DNA of 64,000 bases from Rhizobium gallicum bv. gallicum R602sp (GTDB lineage Bacteria > Pseudomonadota > Alphaproteobacteria > Rhizobiales > Rhizobiaceae): contig NZ_CP006877.1 in the NCBI RefSeq assembly GCF_000816845.1, positions 3,357,001-3,421,000 on the forward strand, written 5' to 3'. Position 1 is the stretch's first letter; the number at the start of each line of letters is the position of its first letter. Positions 52,466 to 62,584 of this stretch are shown here, one piece after another. Both the position numbers and the translations under genes were made by a program. The notes beneath the pieces were generated by a model. That model was not told where the DNA came from, did not search any database, and worked only from the letters and a program-made list of their open reading frames with translations.

Positions 52466-53305
52466 ATGAAGCCGCAATTGCTTATCCTCGCTATCGCATG
52501 CCTTGTGCCTCTTGCCCTGCCCCGTGCAGCCGGCGCACAAGATGAACGGAAGCCCGTTAGCCAATGCCAGGCGATCGCACAGGCAATCCCCAAGGCCAGA
52601 TTCGCAAGCTTTTCCCGTGAGATGCCCATCGTGCGCGCGGTTTCGGAAGGCGAGGATGTCAAGCTGACCTTCCTAGGACATTCCACCTTCGAAATCGAAA
52701 CGCCGGGCGGCATCGTCATCGCAACGGATTTCAACGGCTGGTACCGGCCGGTCGTGACACCCGACGTGGTGACGATGAACCGGGCGCACTCCACGCACTA
52801 CACGCTGACCCCGGATCCGGCGATCAAGCACGTGCTGCACGGCTGGAGCGATGTGCCCGGAGAAAAGGCCGACATCGACCTGATGGTCGGCGACACCTAT
52901 ATCCGCAACGTCACGACGGATATCCGCGGCGGCTACGGCGCTGCGCAGCAGGATGGAAATTCGATCTTCATCTTCGAGAGCGCCGGTCTCTGCATCGGCC
53001 ATCTCGGCCATCTGCACTATGAGCTGACCGATGCCCACTACACCGAGATCGGCCGCCTGGACATCGTCATGGTGCCGGTCGATGGCGGCCTGACCATGGG
53101 CGCCGACAGCATGAGCCGCATCATCAAGCGGCTGCGCTCGTCGCTGATACTGCCGATGCACCGCCGCGGTCCGCCGGTCCAGCGCTTCGTGTCGATGTTC
53201 GGCAAGGATTTCGATATCAGCTACGCGCCCGACGACACGATCACCGTTTCCATGCGCTCCCTCCCCAAGAAGCCGCTCATTTATGTGATGAAGGGTGCTC
53301 AATAG
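52466..53305 (+). CDS. Exported metallo-beta-lactamase-fold hydrolase
   Basis: A 279-residue protein. MKPQLLILAIACLVPLALPR followed by AAGAQ is a signal peptide. The UlaG-like beta-lactamase fold shows LTFLGHSTFEIETPGGIVIA with the early Asp-Gly, VVTMNRAHSTHYTL in place of the usual H-x-H-x-D-H, DVPGEKADIDLMVGD, IGHLGHLHYELTDAH and VMVPVDGGLTM. The altered metal ligands suggest a divergent substrate or weak activity. GGAGG lies upstream. No partner gene indicates the substrate. Confidence 0.78.
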   Translation: MKPQLLILAIACLVPLALPRAAGAQDERKPVSQCQAIAQAIPKARFASFSREMPIVRAVSEGEDVKLTFLGHSTFEIETPGGIVIATDFNGWYRPVVTPDVVTMNRAHSTHYTLTPDPAIKHVLHGWSDVPGEKADIDLMVGDTYIRNVTTDIRGGYGAAQQDGNSIFIFESAGLCIGHLGHLHYELTDAHYTEIGRLDIVMVPVDGGLTMGADSMSRIIKRLRSSLILPMHRRGPPVQRFVSMFGKDFDISYAPDDTITVSMRSLPKKPLIYVMKGAQ

Positions 53306-53345
53306 AGAAGACCCGAAAGCCTGAGACCTCCGAGTCCTGCCCATA

Positions 53346-53849
53346 TCAGGCAAATTGCAGATGCCGCTTGATGCCCACTTCCGGCATCTTGTCATCGCTG
53401 AGATTGGCCTTCGCGATCTCCCAGCCGAACTTCAGCTTGCTGCCGGTCGATACCCAGATTTCGGCGTCGTCGACATGCATGACAAGCATCGTCAGGTTCG
53501 GATCTTTCTTGCCCTCCTCGTACCAGGCAGCAACCACCGAATTCCAATATTGCTCGATCCTCGAAGGGTCCGGCCGAACCTCGATCTTGCCTGCCAGGCA
53601 CGCGTGGTAGTCGTGATCCTTGCCGACGACGCAGAAATGCGCCCGCGTTCCCGGTTTGACGGCGCGGACGATGTCGGCATCCGACTTGGTATAGAACCAG
53701 ATGGTATTGGTCTTCGGATCGGCATGCGGAGCCATCGGCTGCATGTGCATGTCGGCACCATCGATGCCGAGCATACCTGCGGAAACATCGTTCACCTGAT
53801 CCCAAAGCTGCCGTGCCGGATGATCGCGCGCTTCACTAAAGCTTGCCAT
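53346..53849 (-). CDS. Pyridoxamine 5'-phosphate oxidase-family (split-barrel FMN) protein
   Basis: A 167-residue FMN-binding split-barrel protein of the general-stress-protein-26 type. MLGIDGADMHMQPMAPHADP, then NTIWFYTKSDADIVRAVKPG and AHFCVVGKDHDYHACLAGKI, then NSVVAAWYEEGKKDPNLTML form the core strands. It converges with the preceding hydrolase gene. Physiological substrate unknown. Confidence 0.8.
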   Translation of the reverse strand: MASFSEARDHPARQLWDQVNDVSAGMLGIDGADMHMQPMAPHADPKTNTIWFYTKSDADIVRAVKPGTRAHFCVVGKDHDYHACLAGKIEVRPDPSRIEQYWNSVVAAWYEEGKKDPNLTMLVMHVDDAEIWVSTGSKLKFGWEIAKANLSDDKMPEVGIKRHLQFA

Positions 53850-54024
53850 GGCCTTCCCCTTCCGTTCAGGCTTTTCAAGCCTTCAAACGTCACGTCTGCC
53901 GCTTTGTTCCGTAGCTTTTCGCCTTCCTCGGGACACAGAGACAAGCTGCTTTCCCCTTGAATGCAGCCCGCTTCGCTCTTATAAGGCCGTCCATTCCGAA
54001 CAATGAGACGTGAACAGGGGTGCC

Positions 54025-54771
54025 ATGGCTGGCCATTCACAGTTTAAAAACATCATGCATCGCAAAGGCCGTCAGGATGCCGTGCGGTCGAAAATGTTCT
54101 CCAAGCTTGCGCGCGAAATCACCGTTGCTGCCAAGGCCGGCCTGCCCGACCCGACGATGAACGCGCGCCTGCGCCTGGCAATCCAGAACGCCAAGGCCCA
54201 GTCCATGCCGAGGGACAACATCGACCGCGCCATCAAGAAGGCCGCAGGCGCCGATAGCGAGAATTACGACGAAGTCCGCTACGAGGGTTACGGTCCGGGA
54301 GGCACGGCGATCATCGTCGAAGCGCTGACCGACAACCGCAACCGCACCGCATCCAACGTCCGCTCGATCTTCACGAAGGCCGGCGGCGCGCTCGGCGAAA
54401 CCGGCTCGGTTTCCTTCTCCTTCGATCACGTCGGTGAGATCACCTACAAGCCATCCGCCGGCGATGCCGACACGGTCATGGAAGCCGCAATCGAAGCCGG
54501 CGCCGATGACGTCGAGACCGACGAGGAGGGCCACACCATCACCTGTGCCTTCGAATCCCTTGGCGAGGTCGCCAAGGCCCTGGAAGGCGCGCTTGGCGAA
54601 GCTGAAACCGTCAAGGCCGTCTGGCGCTCCCAGAACAACGTGCCGGTGGACGAGGAAAGGGCCCAGTCCCTGATGAAGCTTATCGATAGCCTGGAAGACG
54701 ATGACGACGTGCAGAACGTCTATTCGAACTTCGAGGTTTCCGAGGAAGTGCTCGCCAAGCTTTCCGCCTGA
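54025..54771 (+). CDS. yebC: YebC/PmpR-family transcriptional or translation factor
   Basis: A 248-residue cytoplasmic protein beginning [20 protein letters not shown], the near-invariant YebC start; an earlier ATG is not used by homologues. [60 protein letters not shown] and the acidic [14 protein letters not shown] follow. The family includes DNA-binding regulators and, more recently, translation-assistance factors. A terminator follows. Confidence 0.95.
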   Translation: MAGHSQFKNIMHRKGRQDAVRSKMFSKLAREITVAAKAGLPDPTMNARLRLAIQNAKAQSMPRDNIDRAIKKAAGADSENYDEVRYEGYGPGGTAIIVEALTDNRNRTASNVRSIFTKAGGALGETGSVSFSFDHVGEITYKPSAGDADTVMEAAIEAGADDVETDEEGHTITCAFESLGEVAKALEGALGEAETVKAVWRSQNNVPVDEERAQSLMKLIDSLEDDDDVQNVYSNFEVSEEVLAKLSA

Positions 54772-54794
54772 GCATACGAACGAACAACAAACGA

Positions 54795-54826
54795 ACCCGG
54801 CTGCGGAAACGCTACCGGGTCTTTTT
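54795..54826 (+). terminator. Terminator of yebC
   Basis: ACCCGG and CCGGGT pair with a loop of 14 bases and TTTTTGTTTTC follows; 23 bases after the stop. Confidence 0.8.
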
Positions 54827-55002
54827 GTTTTCAGGAGTGATTTTGAGCTCAGAGCGACGCAGACTACATGCAACCTGCCGCTACCTCGTGCGCTCCCTCA
54901 CTCCTGTGCTTGTCAGCCCAGCGCGCCCAAGTCCTTGGTCGCGGAAGACTCATTCACTGCAATGAGGAAGGAAGCCGGGGAGCGCTTCGCAGCTCCAGGA
55001 CC

Positions 55003-56004
55003 TTAAGCCGCAACACGCATGAAATTCCCCAGTTCCGCAAACAGCTCGACCGACTTCAGCCGCGCCTCGATGTCGTGGATCGGCATCGAGATGATGAGTT
55101 CGTCCGCCCCGGTCTCCTTCAGGAATTCGGTGAGCTTCGCCTCTGACGTCTTCGGCGAGCCGACGACCGCATAGCGAAGCGTGTGCTCGACGTTCAGTTT
55201 CTCCATCGGTGACCAGAAGCCCTCCATGTCCTCGACTGGCCGCGGGAACGGGCCACGGACGTTACGGCGCAGATTGACGAACTGCTGCTGGGCAGAGGTG
55301 AAATGATATTGCGCCTCCTCGTCGCTCGGCGCGACGGAACCCATGACGCCGGCCATGACGTAGGGCTGGTCGAGCGAGGCCGAGGGTTGGAACTTGCTGC
55401 GGTAGATATCGATCGCATCGAGCAGCAAATCGGGCGCGAAATGCGAGGCGAAGGCATAGGGCAGCCCGAGCATCGCCGCGAGCTGGGCGCTATAAAGACT
55501 GGAGCCGAGAAGCCAGATCGGCACATGCGAATTGTGGCCCGGAACGGCAAGGATCGCCTGGTTTTCGACGGGCGCGCCCAATAGCTGCTGCAGCTCGACG
55601 ATATCGTTCGGGAAGCTGTGGGCGCCTGTCTCCAGATTGCGGCGGAGCGCCTGTGCCGTGCGCATATCCGTACCCGGCGCGCGGCCGAGCCCGAGGTCGA
55701 CCCGGCCCGGGAAAAGCGCCGCCAATGTACCGAACTGCTCGGCGATCACCAGCGGCGAGTGATTTGGCAGCATGATTCCGCCCGAGCCGATGCGGATCCG
55801 TGTCGTTGCGGCACCGACATGGCCGATGACCACCGCAGTCGCAGCACTTGCAACCCCCGGCATGCCGTGATGTTCCGCCAGCCAGAAGCGCTTGTAGCCG
55901 CACTCTTCCGCCTTCTGCGCCATGCGCGCCGAGCCTTCGAAGGATTGCTGGATCGTCGTGCCTTCGGCAACGGGCGAAAGATCGAGAATGGAAAAGGGAA
56001 CCAT
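55003..56004 (-). CDS. LLM-class flavin-dependent oxidoreductase
   Basis: A 333-residue luciferase-like flavin monooxygenase of the group with [20 protein letters not shown] at the N-terminus. [60 protein letters not shown] and [20 protein letters not shown] are typical. The substrate cannot be read from sequence. Own transcription unit. Confidence 0.9.
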   Translation of the reverse strand: MVPFSILDLSPVAEGTTIQQSFEGSARMAQKAEECGYKRFWLAEHHGMPGVASAATAVVIGHVGAATTRIRIGSGGIMLPNHSPLVIAEQFGTLAALFPGRVDLGLGRAPGTDMRTAQALRRNLETGAHSFPNDIVELQQLLGAPVENQAILAVPGHNSHVPIWLLGSSLYSAQLAAMLGLPYAFASHFAPDLLLDAIDIYRSKFQPSASLDQPYVMAGVMGSVAPSDEEAQYHFTSAQQQFVNLRRNVRGPFPRPVEDMEGFWSPMEKLNVEHTLRYAVVGSPKTSEAKLTEFLKETGADELIISMPIHDIEARLKSVELFAELGNFMRVAA

Positions 56005-56131
56005 AGGAAAAACCTGCCGGTGATTGGAAGGACAGGTCTATGTAGGTTCTGGAACCGCTCATTCCAAATCCCGCGGACGAAGAAAAGGGCCGGTTTCCCG
56101 ACCCCCGATCTCTTCGCTTCGTTTGCTCGGC

Positions 56132-58450
56132 TTATCGGCGTTGCCTCAGAACATGAACCTCGGCGCTGTGATGGTAATGGTCGTGAGGCAGCGTGAAATT
56201 GCCGAGCTGACGATCCATCTCCACAGCCTCGGCCGCAAGGCGGTGGATCGCGGCTGTCGTTTCCTCGACCATGGCGGCATTCTGCTGCGTCATCGAATCG
56301 AGCTCGGAAACGGACGTGTTGATCTGGCGTAGCGTATCCGCCTCTTCGCGGGTCGATTCCATGATCTCGTTGATTTGGCCGTTGATCGCTTCCACATGGC
56401 TGCCTATGCCGGTCAGAGCCACCCCTGCCCGCTCGACAAGCGCCACGCCGGTCTCGACTTCGTGGGTCGACTTCTGCAGCAGGCTCGCAATTTCCTTGGC
56501 TGCGCTGGATGAGCGCTGCGCCAACTCGCGCACTTCCATTGCCACAACCGCAAACCCCTTGCCGGATTCCCCGGCGCGGGCGGCTTCGACGCCGGCATTA
56601 AGCGCCAGCAGGTTGGTCTGGAAGGCGATGTCGTCGATGACGGAGATGATCGTATTGATCTGCCGCGAGGAGGACTGGATTGCTTCCATCGCTGCGATTG
56701 TCTCGCGCATGATCTGGCTGGAACCGGTGGTCTCCTTCGTCGCGTCGCGGGCAATGCGCTCGGCCTGTTCGGCGCGTTGGATCTGAACGCGAACGGACTG
56801 GGTGATCGCGTCGATCGCATTGGCCGTTTCGGTGATCGAAGCAGCCTGGCGCTCGGTACGTCCGGCAAGGTCGTCGGCTCCGGTCCGCATCTCTTCCGAG
56901 CCCGACCGTACAGCCATGGAGTTGCCGCCGATCGCCGTCATCGTTTCGCTGAGCGTGGCGAGCGCTTCGTTGAAGTTGACGCGCAGGCTTTCAAGTTCGT
57001 TGGGGAAGCGCGTTTCGATCTGATAGGCAAGATCGCCTTTCGCCAGATGGTCCAGACCCTCGTCCAGTGCCTGGACGACATCCTGCAAGGTTCTCGCTTC
57101 CGCTTCGCGCAGAGCAAGGTTTTCCTGGCGGTCGCGTTCGGCGCGAGCGCGTGTTTCGGCGTTTGCCGCTTCCAACTCGCGGCTTTCGATCAGTGATTGC
57201 CTGAAGCGGGCGAGCGCCTTGGCCATCGTGCCGATTTCGTCCTGGCGGGTCTGGCTGCCGATCTCGACATCCAGCTTGCCGTCGGCCACATCGCGGGTAT
57301 TTCCAGCGAGGCGGGCAAGCGGCGAGAAGAGCAGCTTGGTGATGAGGCCGGTGGCGATCGCCATGACGACAAGCGCTGCAAGGCCGATCATCGTCAGCAG
57401 CGTCGCGATCTCGATCGAACCAGCATTGAGCTCGCTGACGAGCACGCTTTCGACGACGAGGAACCGTTCGGCCTGATAGGTGATAGAGCGGACGTAGGCC
57501 CGGGCGGTGCCGTCGGGGCGCGCAAAGTCGTCCACCGTCATGCCGTTGGTGCTTGCAAGCGCATCCTTCATGAAGGTGAACGGCGCTGTGTCGAGCGTCG
57601 CAAGCCGGGCTTCGGCATTGAGCCCCACGGCAGAACCATCACTGGAAATGATGGCCGCCTGAGCCGTGCTGCCGGATACGATCCCCTTTGCCAGGATGCT
57701 GGTGACAATATCGTCGCGAACCTTGAAGAGGATGATGCCCTTCGGCTGTCCGAGCTTGATGATCGGCACTGCATAGAAGATCGCCGACTTGCCGTTGGAG
57801 GCATCAACGCGCAGGCCCGAAAATGCGGTCGGCGCGGAATCGTCTGTCGCCTTGGCCGTGTTCTCGATCGCCTTTGCAAACGCAATACCCGCACCTGTCG
57901 CCTTCCATGCATCAGCCTTCAGGTTTTCGGCAAAATTGTCGTCCTTCCTGTAGGAATAGAGAACCGAGCCATCGAGATCGGCGATCAGCAGGTCGCTGAA
58001 AGCGGTGTTCTCCAGGTCGCGTGCAACTTCGCCCTGCGTCTTTTCGTGGCTGGAGTAGTAGAAGCCGCTCGGTCCTTCCGGTTTCATCAGCTTTTCACGC
58101 TGATCGGCCGGGTTCGGATTGTTGGTGATGAACACCTTCTTGAGTTCGCCGCGAGCGTCGCCCGACGATTTTTCGATCGTCTTCCAGCCGCTCTTCAGGC
58201 TTGTGATCGACATCTGCAGCGCCTCGATGCGCGCAATGGAACTCGCCTGGTTTTCGAGCTGTCCCAGTTGATCCTGCAGCATGTCGCCGCGAAAGATGAG
58301 AACGCTTTCCTTGGCCTTCAGCGCCTGCGCATCTGAAATGCGGCTGCTGGTGAAGTAGCCGAGAACACTGATCGTGCTCACGGCCAGTGCCGTGAGCAGG
58401 ATAAATGTCGCGATAACCTTAAAGGACAGGGACTGAAATCTCTGAGCCAT
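56132..58450 (-). CDS. Methyl-accepting chemotaxis protein
   Basis: A 772-residue inner-membrane chemoreceptor. The start MAQRFQSLSFKVI leads to a transmembrane helix (ATFILLTALAVSTISVLGYF). A large periplasmic sensor domain (about 40-340, Cache-like) includes LIADLDGSVLYSYRKD and SAIFYAVPIIKLGQPKGIIL. A second helix (TLLTMIGLAALVVMAIATGL, about 343-365), HAMP segments and the signalling domain (SIRTI-free; DDIAFQTNLLALNAGVEAARAG-type hairpin) follow. The ligand is unknown. It ends ETTAAIHRLAAEAVEMDRQL and lacks a long C-terminal CheR-tether tail. Confidence 0.92.
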   Translation of the reverse strand: MAQRFQSLSFKVIATFILLTALAVSTISVLGYFTSSRISDAQALKAKESVLIFRGDMLQDQLGQLENQASSIARIEALQMSITSLKSGWKTIEKSSGDARGELKKVFITNNPNPADQREKLMKPEGPSGFYYSSHEKTQGEVARDLENTAFSDLLIADLDGSVLYSYRKDDNFAENLKADAWKATGAGIAFAKAIENTAKATDDSAPTAFSGLRVDASNGKSAIFYAVPIIKLGQPKGIILFKVRDDIVTSILAKGIVSGSTAQAAIISSDGSAVGLNAEARLATLDTAPFTFMKDALASTNGMTVDDFARPDGTARAYVRSITYQAERFLVVESVLVSELNAGSIEIATLLTMIGLAALVVMAIATGLITKLLFSPLARLAGNTRDVADGKLDVEIGSQTRQDEIGTMAKALARFRQSLIESRELEAANAETRARAERDRQENLALREAEARTLQDVVQALDEGLDHLAKGDLAYQIETRFPNELESLRVNFNEALATLSETMTAIGGNSMAVRSGSEEMRTGADDLAGRTERQAASITETANAIDAITQSVRVQIQRAEQAERIARDATKETTGSSQIMRETIAAMEAIQSSSRQINTIISVIDDIAFQTNLLALNAGVEAARAGESGKGFAVVAMEVRELAQRSSSAAKEIASLLQKSTHEVETGVALVERAGVALTGIGSHVEAINGQINEIMESTREEADTLRQINTSVSELDSMTQQNAAMVEETTAAIHRLAAEAVEMDRQLGNFTLPHDHYHHSAEVHVLRQRR

Positions 58451-58684
58451 GACAACGAACCCTTCCGGAGCGGCTTGCCGGCAGCGCAAACCTGCCACCT
58501 TGACCGAAAACAGAACACGGGGAGCCTTAACCTTTTGCAAAAAGGCAGCTCCTCTCACATTTGAATGGTAGCTTTGAGGTATTGGATTTAATTCGTGGTA
58601 AACGGCGCCTTATAAAGGGACGTAATGTTTTTGTTTTGTTCACATATCGATGGCAGTTATTTTGCAACCGCAATAAGGTGAGCC

Positions 58685-59197
58685 ATGCAAAATACGATTC
58701 GCATCATCGGCATCGACCCGGGCCTTCGCCGCACCGGCTGGGGAATTATCGACACACTCGGCAATTCGCTGCGCTTCGTCGCCTCCGGTACGGTGACCTC
58801 GGACGGCGAGATGGACCTCGCCTCCCGCCTTTGCCAGCTGCATGATGGGCTTGCCGAAATCGTGCATGGCTACAAGCCGGATGAGGCAGCGGTCGAGCAG
58901 ACCTTCGTCAACAAGGATGCGGTTGCGACGCTGAAGCTCGGTCAGGCTCGCGGCATCGCGATGCTCGTGCCGGCACGCGCCGGGCTCCAGGTATCGGAGT
59001 ATGCACCCAACGCCGTCAAGAAAGCCGTCATCGGCGTTGGCCACGGCGAGAAGCAGCAAATTCACTTGATGCTGAAAATCCTGATGCCGAAAGTCGAATT
59101 CAAGGGCAACGACGCCGCTGACGCGCTGGCCATCGCCATCTGCCACGCCCACAACCGCGGCAGCAGCCGGATGCGCCAGGCAGCACTGGCCAGCTGA
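58685..59197 (+). CDS. ruvC: Holliday junction endonuclease RuvC
   Basis: Resolves Holliday junctions together with RuvAB. 170 residues: [16 protein letters not shown] contains the catalytic Asp11, [20 protein letters not shown] the second acidic residue, and [16 protein letters not shown] the last two. AAGGTGAG precedes the ATG. A toxin-antitoxin pair lies between it and ruvA, so normal ruvCA coupling is broken. Confidence 0.96.
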   Translation: MQNTIRIIGIDPGLRRTGWGIIDTLGNSLRFVASGTVTSDGEMDLASRLCQLHDGLAEIVHGYKPDEAAVEQTFVNKDAVATLKLGQARGIAMLVPARAGLQVSEYAPNAVKKAVIGVGHGEKQQIHLMLKILMPKVEFKGNDAADALAIAICHAHNRGSSRMRQAALAS

Positions 59198-59231
59198 CAC
59201 GCGTTCTTGACTTGTTCTCTTTTTGCAGTTA

Positions 59232-59254
59232 GGTAATACGAACGAGGTATTACC
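59232..59254 (+). promoter_or_regulatory. Palindromic operator of the toxin-antitoxin pair
   Basis: GGTAATAC and GTATTACC form an eight-base inverted repeat separated by seven bases, ending directly at the antitoxin ATG and overlapping its ribosome binding region. AbrB-type antitoxins usually repress their own promoter through such palindromes. Confidence 0.6.
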
Positions 59255-59518
59255 ATGCGTGTCACCGAAAAGGGCCAAGTGACGATCCCGAAGGGGATTC
59301 GCGACCGACTAGGGATCGGTCCCGGATCGGAAGTGGATTTCATCGCCTCCGGAGCGGGCGCCGTACTCGTCAAGATCGAGAAGAGCGGATCTGATCCGAT
59401 TCGCAATTTCGATGATTGGGCGCGCCGCGTCCAAGGAACGGTTGATCTCGGCGGAATGACAACGGATGAGTATATCGAATGGTTGAGGGGCCCGCGTGAC
59501 GATCTCGACCCTCGTTGA
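59255..59518 (+). CDS. AbrB/MazE-type antitoxin (VapB-like)
   Basis: An 87-residue protein with the SpoVT-AbrB swapped-hairpin fold: MRVTEKGQVTIPKGIRDRLG, then IGPGSEVDFIASGAGAVLVK. The C-terminal part (IRNFDDWARRVQGTVDLGGM, DEYIEWLRG) would bind and block the toxin. It overlaps the toxin gene by 23 bases and has an inverted repeat at its start. Neutralises the PIN-domain toxin downstream. Confidence 0.9.
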   Translation: MRVTEKGQVTIPKGIRDRLGIGPGSEVDFIASGAGAVLVKIEKSGSDPIRNFDDWARRVQGTVDLGGMTTDEYIEWLRGPRDDLDPR

Positions 59519-59915
59519 CACTAATATCTTTATCGACATCCTGGGGCCTGATACCGCCGAACGGCAATGGTCGCTGAAGTCCCTGAAGCAATGCGTTATT
59601 GACGGTGATCTGGTAACGAACGTCGTTATCTGGTCGGAACTCGCCGCCTCGCCTCTGTCAGAGGAGCAGTTGACGTCTGCTTTGTCCTGGCTCGATGTCA
59701 AGCGTGAAGCCGTACCTTTCGAGGCGGCCTTTCGGGCCGGCAAAGCACACCGCCTATATCGGCGAGCCGGCGGTCAGCGCGAAAGGATACTTCCCGATTT
59801 TTTGGTCGGGGCTCATGCCGATTGGCGCCGGCATCGGCTGCTGACGCGTGACGCTGTCCGCTACCGTTCCTATTTCCCATCGCTCGATCTCATCACCCCT
59901 CAAACCCATCCCTGA
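59496..59915 (+). CDS. PIN-domain ribonuclease toxin (VapC-like)
   Basis: A 139-residue PIN-domain toxin. [19 protein letters not shown] carries the first catalytic Asp (residue 8), [16 protein letters not shown] the Glu, and [20 protein letters not shown] and [15 protein letters not shown] the later acids. VapC toxins cut tRNA or rRNA. The start is GTG, inside the antitoxin gene. It ends 11 bases before ruvA, so transcription of ruvA could depend on the pair's promoter or on ruvC read-through. Confidence 0.9.
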   Translation: MTISTLVDTNIFIDILGPDTAERQWSLKSLKQCVIDGDLVTNVVIWSELAASPLSEEQLTSALSWLDVKREAVPFEAAFRAGKAHRLYRRAGGQRERILPDFLVGAHADWRRHRLLTRDAVRYRSYFPSLDLITPQTHP

Positions 59916-59926
59916 CGGACCTCTTC

Positions 59927-60541
59927 ATGATCGGCAAGCTCAAAGGCACCATCGACGAAATCGGCGAAGACCATGTGCTCGTCGACGTGCACGGCGTTTG
60001 CTACGCCGCCTATTGCTCCGGCCGTACGCTATCGAGACTCGGCTCGCCGGGAGAAGCGTGCGTGCTCTTCATCGAGACCTATGTGCGCGAAGACCAGCTG
60101 AAGCTCTTCGGCTTCATGACCGCGCTTGAGCGCGAGTGGTTCAACCTGCTGCAAAGCGTACAGGGTGTCGGCGCCAAGGTCGCGCTCGCCATTCTCTCCA
60201 TCCTGACGCCAGGCGAACTGGCCAATGCGATCGCGCTGCAGGACAAAACGGCCGTTTCCCGCGCACAGGGGGTCGGCCCGAAGGTTGCCGTTCGCATCGT
60301 CACCGAATTGAAGAACAAAGCGCCCGCATTTGCCGGCGAGGCGATCAATATCGGCCTCAAGCAGGAACTCGGTGAAGGTGTAGCTTCGGCCCCGGTCTCC
60401 GATGCCGTCTCGGCGCTGACGAATCTCGGCTATTCACGTGATCAGGCCGCCAACGCCGTCGCTGCGGCCATGAAGACGGCAGGCGAAGGTGCTGACAGTG
60501 CCAAGCTGATCAGGTTGGGTCTGAAGGAGCTCGCGCGTTAA
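59927..60541 (+). CDS. ruvA: Holliday junction DNA helicase subunit RuvA
   Basis: DNA-binding tetramer that recruits RuvB to Holliday junctions. 204 residues: [20 protein letters not shown] starts the OB domain, [20 protein letters not shown] and [20 protein letters not shown] are the two helix-hairpin-helix motifs, and [20 protein letters not shown] is domain III that binds RuvB. It is followed 76 bases later by ruvB. Confidence 0.97.
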   Translation: MIGKLKGTIDEIGEDHVLVDVHGVCYAAYCSGRTLSRLGSPGEACVLFIETYVREDQLKLFGFMTALEREWFNLLQSVQGVGAKVALAILSILTPGELANAIALQDKTAVSRAQGVGPKVAVRIVTELKNKAPAFAGEAINIGLKQELGEGVASAPVSDAVSALTNLGYSRDQAANAVAAAMKTAGEGADSAKLIRLGLKELAR

Positions 60542-60617
60542 ATCCGCCGCGATTTGATGCAAAAGCGGACTGCGTCATGTATGGGTTGAATCCCTGTCAA
60601 ACTGGAAGATTGCCAAG

Positions 60618-61658
60618 ATGAGTGAACCCGCGCGCCTGATATCGCCGGAAAAGCGGGGCGAAGACCTGGATGTGACGCTACGCCCTCAGTCACTGGACGA
60701 ATTCACCGGCCAGGCGGAGGCGCGTGCGAACCTGAAGGTCTTCATCGAGGCCGCCAAGAACCGCGGCGAGGCGCTGGACCATGTCCTCTTCGTGGGGCCG
60801 CCAGGCCTTGGCAAGACGACGCTCGCGCAGATCATGGCCAAGGAGCTCGGCGTCAACTTCCGCTCCACCTCGGGTCCGGTGATCGCCAAGGCTGGCGACC
60901 TTGCCGCGCTGCTGACGAATCTCGAAGAGCGCGACGTCCTCTTCATCGATGAAATCCACCGCCTCAATCCGGCCGTCGAGGAAATCCTCTATCCGGCGAT
61001 GGAAGACTTCCAGCTGGACCTCATTATCGGCGAAGGCCCGGCCGCCCGATCGGTGAAGATCGATCTTTCGAAATTCACCCTCGTCGCCGCGACCACGCGT
61101 CTAGGCCTCTTGACCACGCCGCTCCGCGACCGCTTCGGCATTCCGGTGCGGCTGAGTTTCTATACGGTGGAAGAACTGGAACTGATCGTGCGCCGCGGCG
61201 CCCGTCTCATGAACCTGCCGATCGTCGACGACGGCGCGCGCGAAATTGCACGGCGCGCGCGCGGCACGCCGCGCATCGCCGGCCGCCTGCTTCGCCGCGT
61301 GCGCGATTTCGCCGAAGTCGCCAAGGCCGAGGCCGTTACCCGCGAGATAGCCGACGAAGCGCTCACCCGGCTGCTTGTCGACAGTGTCGGCCTCGACCAG
61401 CTCGACAAGCGCTATCTCAACATGATCGCCGTCAATTTCGGCGGCGGCCCCGTCGGCATCGAGACGATCGCTGCCGGCCTTTCCGAACCGCGCGACGCGA
61501 TCGAGGACATTATCGAGCCCTACATGATCCAGCAGGGCTTCATCCAGCGCACGCCGCGTGGCCGCGTGCTGACGGCAACCGCGTGGAAGCATCTCGGACT
61601 GCAGCCACCGAAGGACCTGGAAGCCGCGCAGTTCCGGCTGTTTCAGGAAGACGATTGA
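60618..61658 (+). CDS. ruvB: Holliday junction DNA helicase ATPase RuvB
   Basis: AAA+ motor that drives branch migration. 346 residues: Walker [10 protein letters not shown] at residues 60-68, [20 protein letters not shown] as Walker [41 protein letters not shown] and a C-terminal winged helix ([20 protein letters not shown]). Stop and the next gene's GTG are adjacent (TGA/GTG), so the phosphoesterase gene is probably co-transcribed. Confidence 0.97.
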   Translation: MSEPARLISPEKRGEDLDVTLRPQSLDEFTGQAEARANLKVFIEAAKNRGEALDHVLFVGPPGLGKTTLAQIMAKELGVNFRSTSGPVIAKAGDLAALLTNLEERDVLFIDEIHRLNPAVEEILYPAMEDFQLDLIIGEGPAARSVKIDLSKFTLVAATTRLGLLTTPLRDRFGIPVRLSFYTVEELELIVRRGARLMNLPIVDDGAREIARRARGTPRIAGRLLRRVRDFAEVAKAEAVTREIADEALTRLLVDSVGLDQLDKRYLNMIAVNFGGGPVGIETIAAGLSEPRDAIEDIIEPYMIQQGFIQRTPRGRVLTATAWKHLGLQPPKDLEAAQFRLFQEDD

Positions 61659-62561
61659 GTGATCACGCGGCGCGGATTTCTGAAGATTCTCGGCGGCAGT
61701 GTCGCGGGCGTCGTGGCGCTCGGTGGTTATGCCTTCGCCTATGAGCCTCTCGCGCGGCTGAACATCACCCGTTATGCACTAACGCCGCCAGGGTGGACGC
61801 CGGGCTTGAAACTCAGGGTCGTCGCGCTTGCCGATTTGCATGCCTGTGAACCGTGGATGTCCGCCAGCCGTATTGCCGCGATCTGCGCCATGGCGAACGA
61901 ACTCAGCGGAGACGTGACGGTCATGCTCGGCGATTATGCCTCCGGCATGAACATGGTGACCCGTTACATGCATTCGAGCGAGTGGTCGGAGGCACTCGCC
62001 ACCTTGCGCGCTCCGCTCGGCGTTCACGCGATCTTGGGCAATCACGACTGGTGGGAAGACAAGGTCGCTCAGGAGAACGACGGCACGCAACCGTTCGGAC
62101 ATCGCGCCTTGTCCGATGTCGGAATTCCGGTTTACAGCAACCGTGCCGTCCGGCTCGAAAAAGATGGCTATGGCTTTTGGCTGGCGGGCTTGGAAGACCA
62201 ATTGGCGCTTTTGCCCGGCAAGAGCTGGGGCCGCACGCACATGCTCGGCCTGGACGATCTGGACGGCACGCTGGCTCAGGTTTCCGACGATGCGCCGATC
62301 ATCCTGCTTGCCCATGAGCCTGATCTCTTTCCACGGGTGCCGCAGCGAGTATCGCTGACGCTTTCGGGCCATACACACGGCGGGCAGATCCGTCTTTTTG
62401 GCCGCTCGCCGGTTGTTCCGTCCCGTTTCGGCAATCGTTACGCTTATGGTCACGTCGTCGAGGAGGGACGAAACATTATTATCTCCGGCGGCCTTGGCTG
62501 TTCGATTGCGCCAATCCGCTTCGGCGTCCCGCCGGAGATTGTCGTGATCGATCTTGGATAG
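61659..62561 (+). CDS. Tat-exported metallophosphoesterase
   Basis: A 300-residue protein starting at GTG: MITRRGFLKILGGSVAGVVA is a twin-arginine signal (RRGFLK). The calcineurin-like fold has ALADLHACEPWM, VTVMLGDYASGMNMVTRYMH, HAILGNHDWWED, PIILLAHEPDLFPR and TLSGHTHGGQIRLFGRSP, all with expected metal ligands. YkoQ-like phosphoesterases of this type act on periplasmic phosphate esters such as lipids. Tightly linked to ruvB, as is usual in rhizobia. Confidence 0.9.
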   Translation: MITRRGFLKILGGSVAGVVALGGYAFAYEPLARLNITRYALTPPGWTPGLKLRVVALADLHACEPWMSASRIAAICAMANELSGDVTVMLGDYASGMNMVTRYMHSSEWSEALATLRAPLGVHAILGNHDWWEDKVAQENDGTQPFGHRALSDVGIPVYSNRAVRLEKDGYGFWLAGLEDQLALLPGKSWGRTHMLGLDDLDGTLAQVSDDAPIILLAHEPDLFPRVPQRVSLTLSGHTHGGQIRLFGRSPVVPSRFGNRYAYGHVVEEGRNIIISGGLGCSIAPIRFGVPPEIVVIDLG

Positions 62562-62584
62562 ACAAGGGAGTGTCCGAGCAAACC

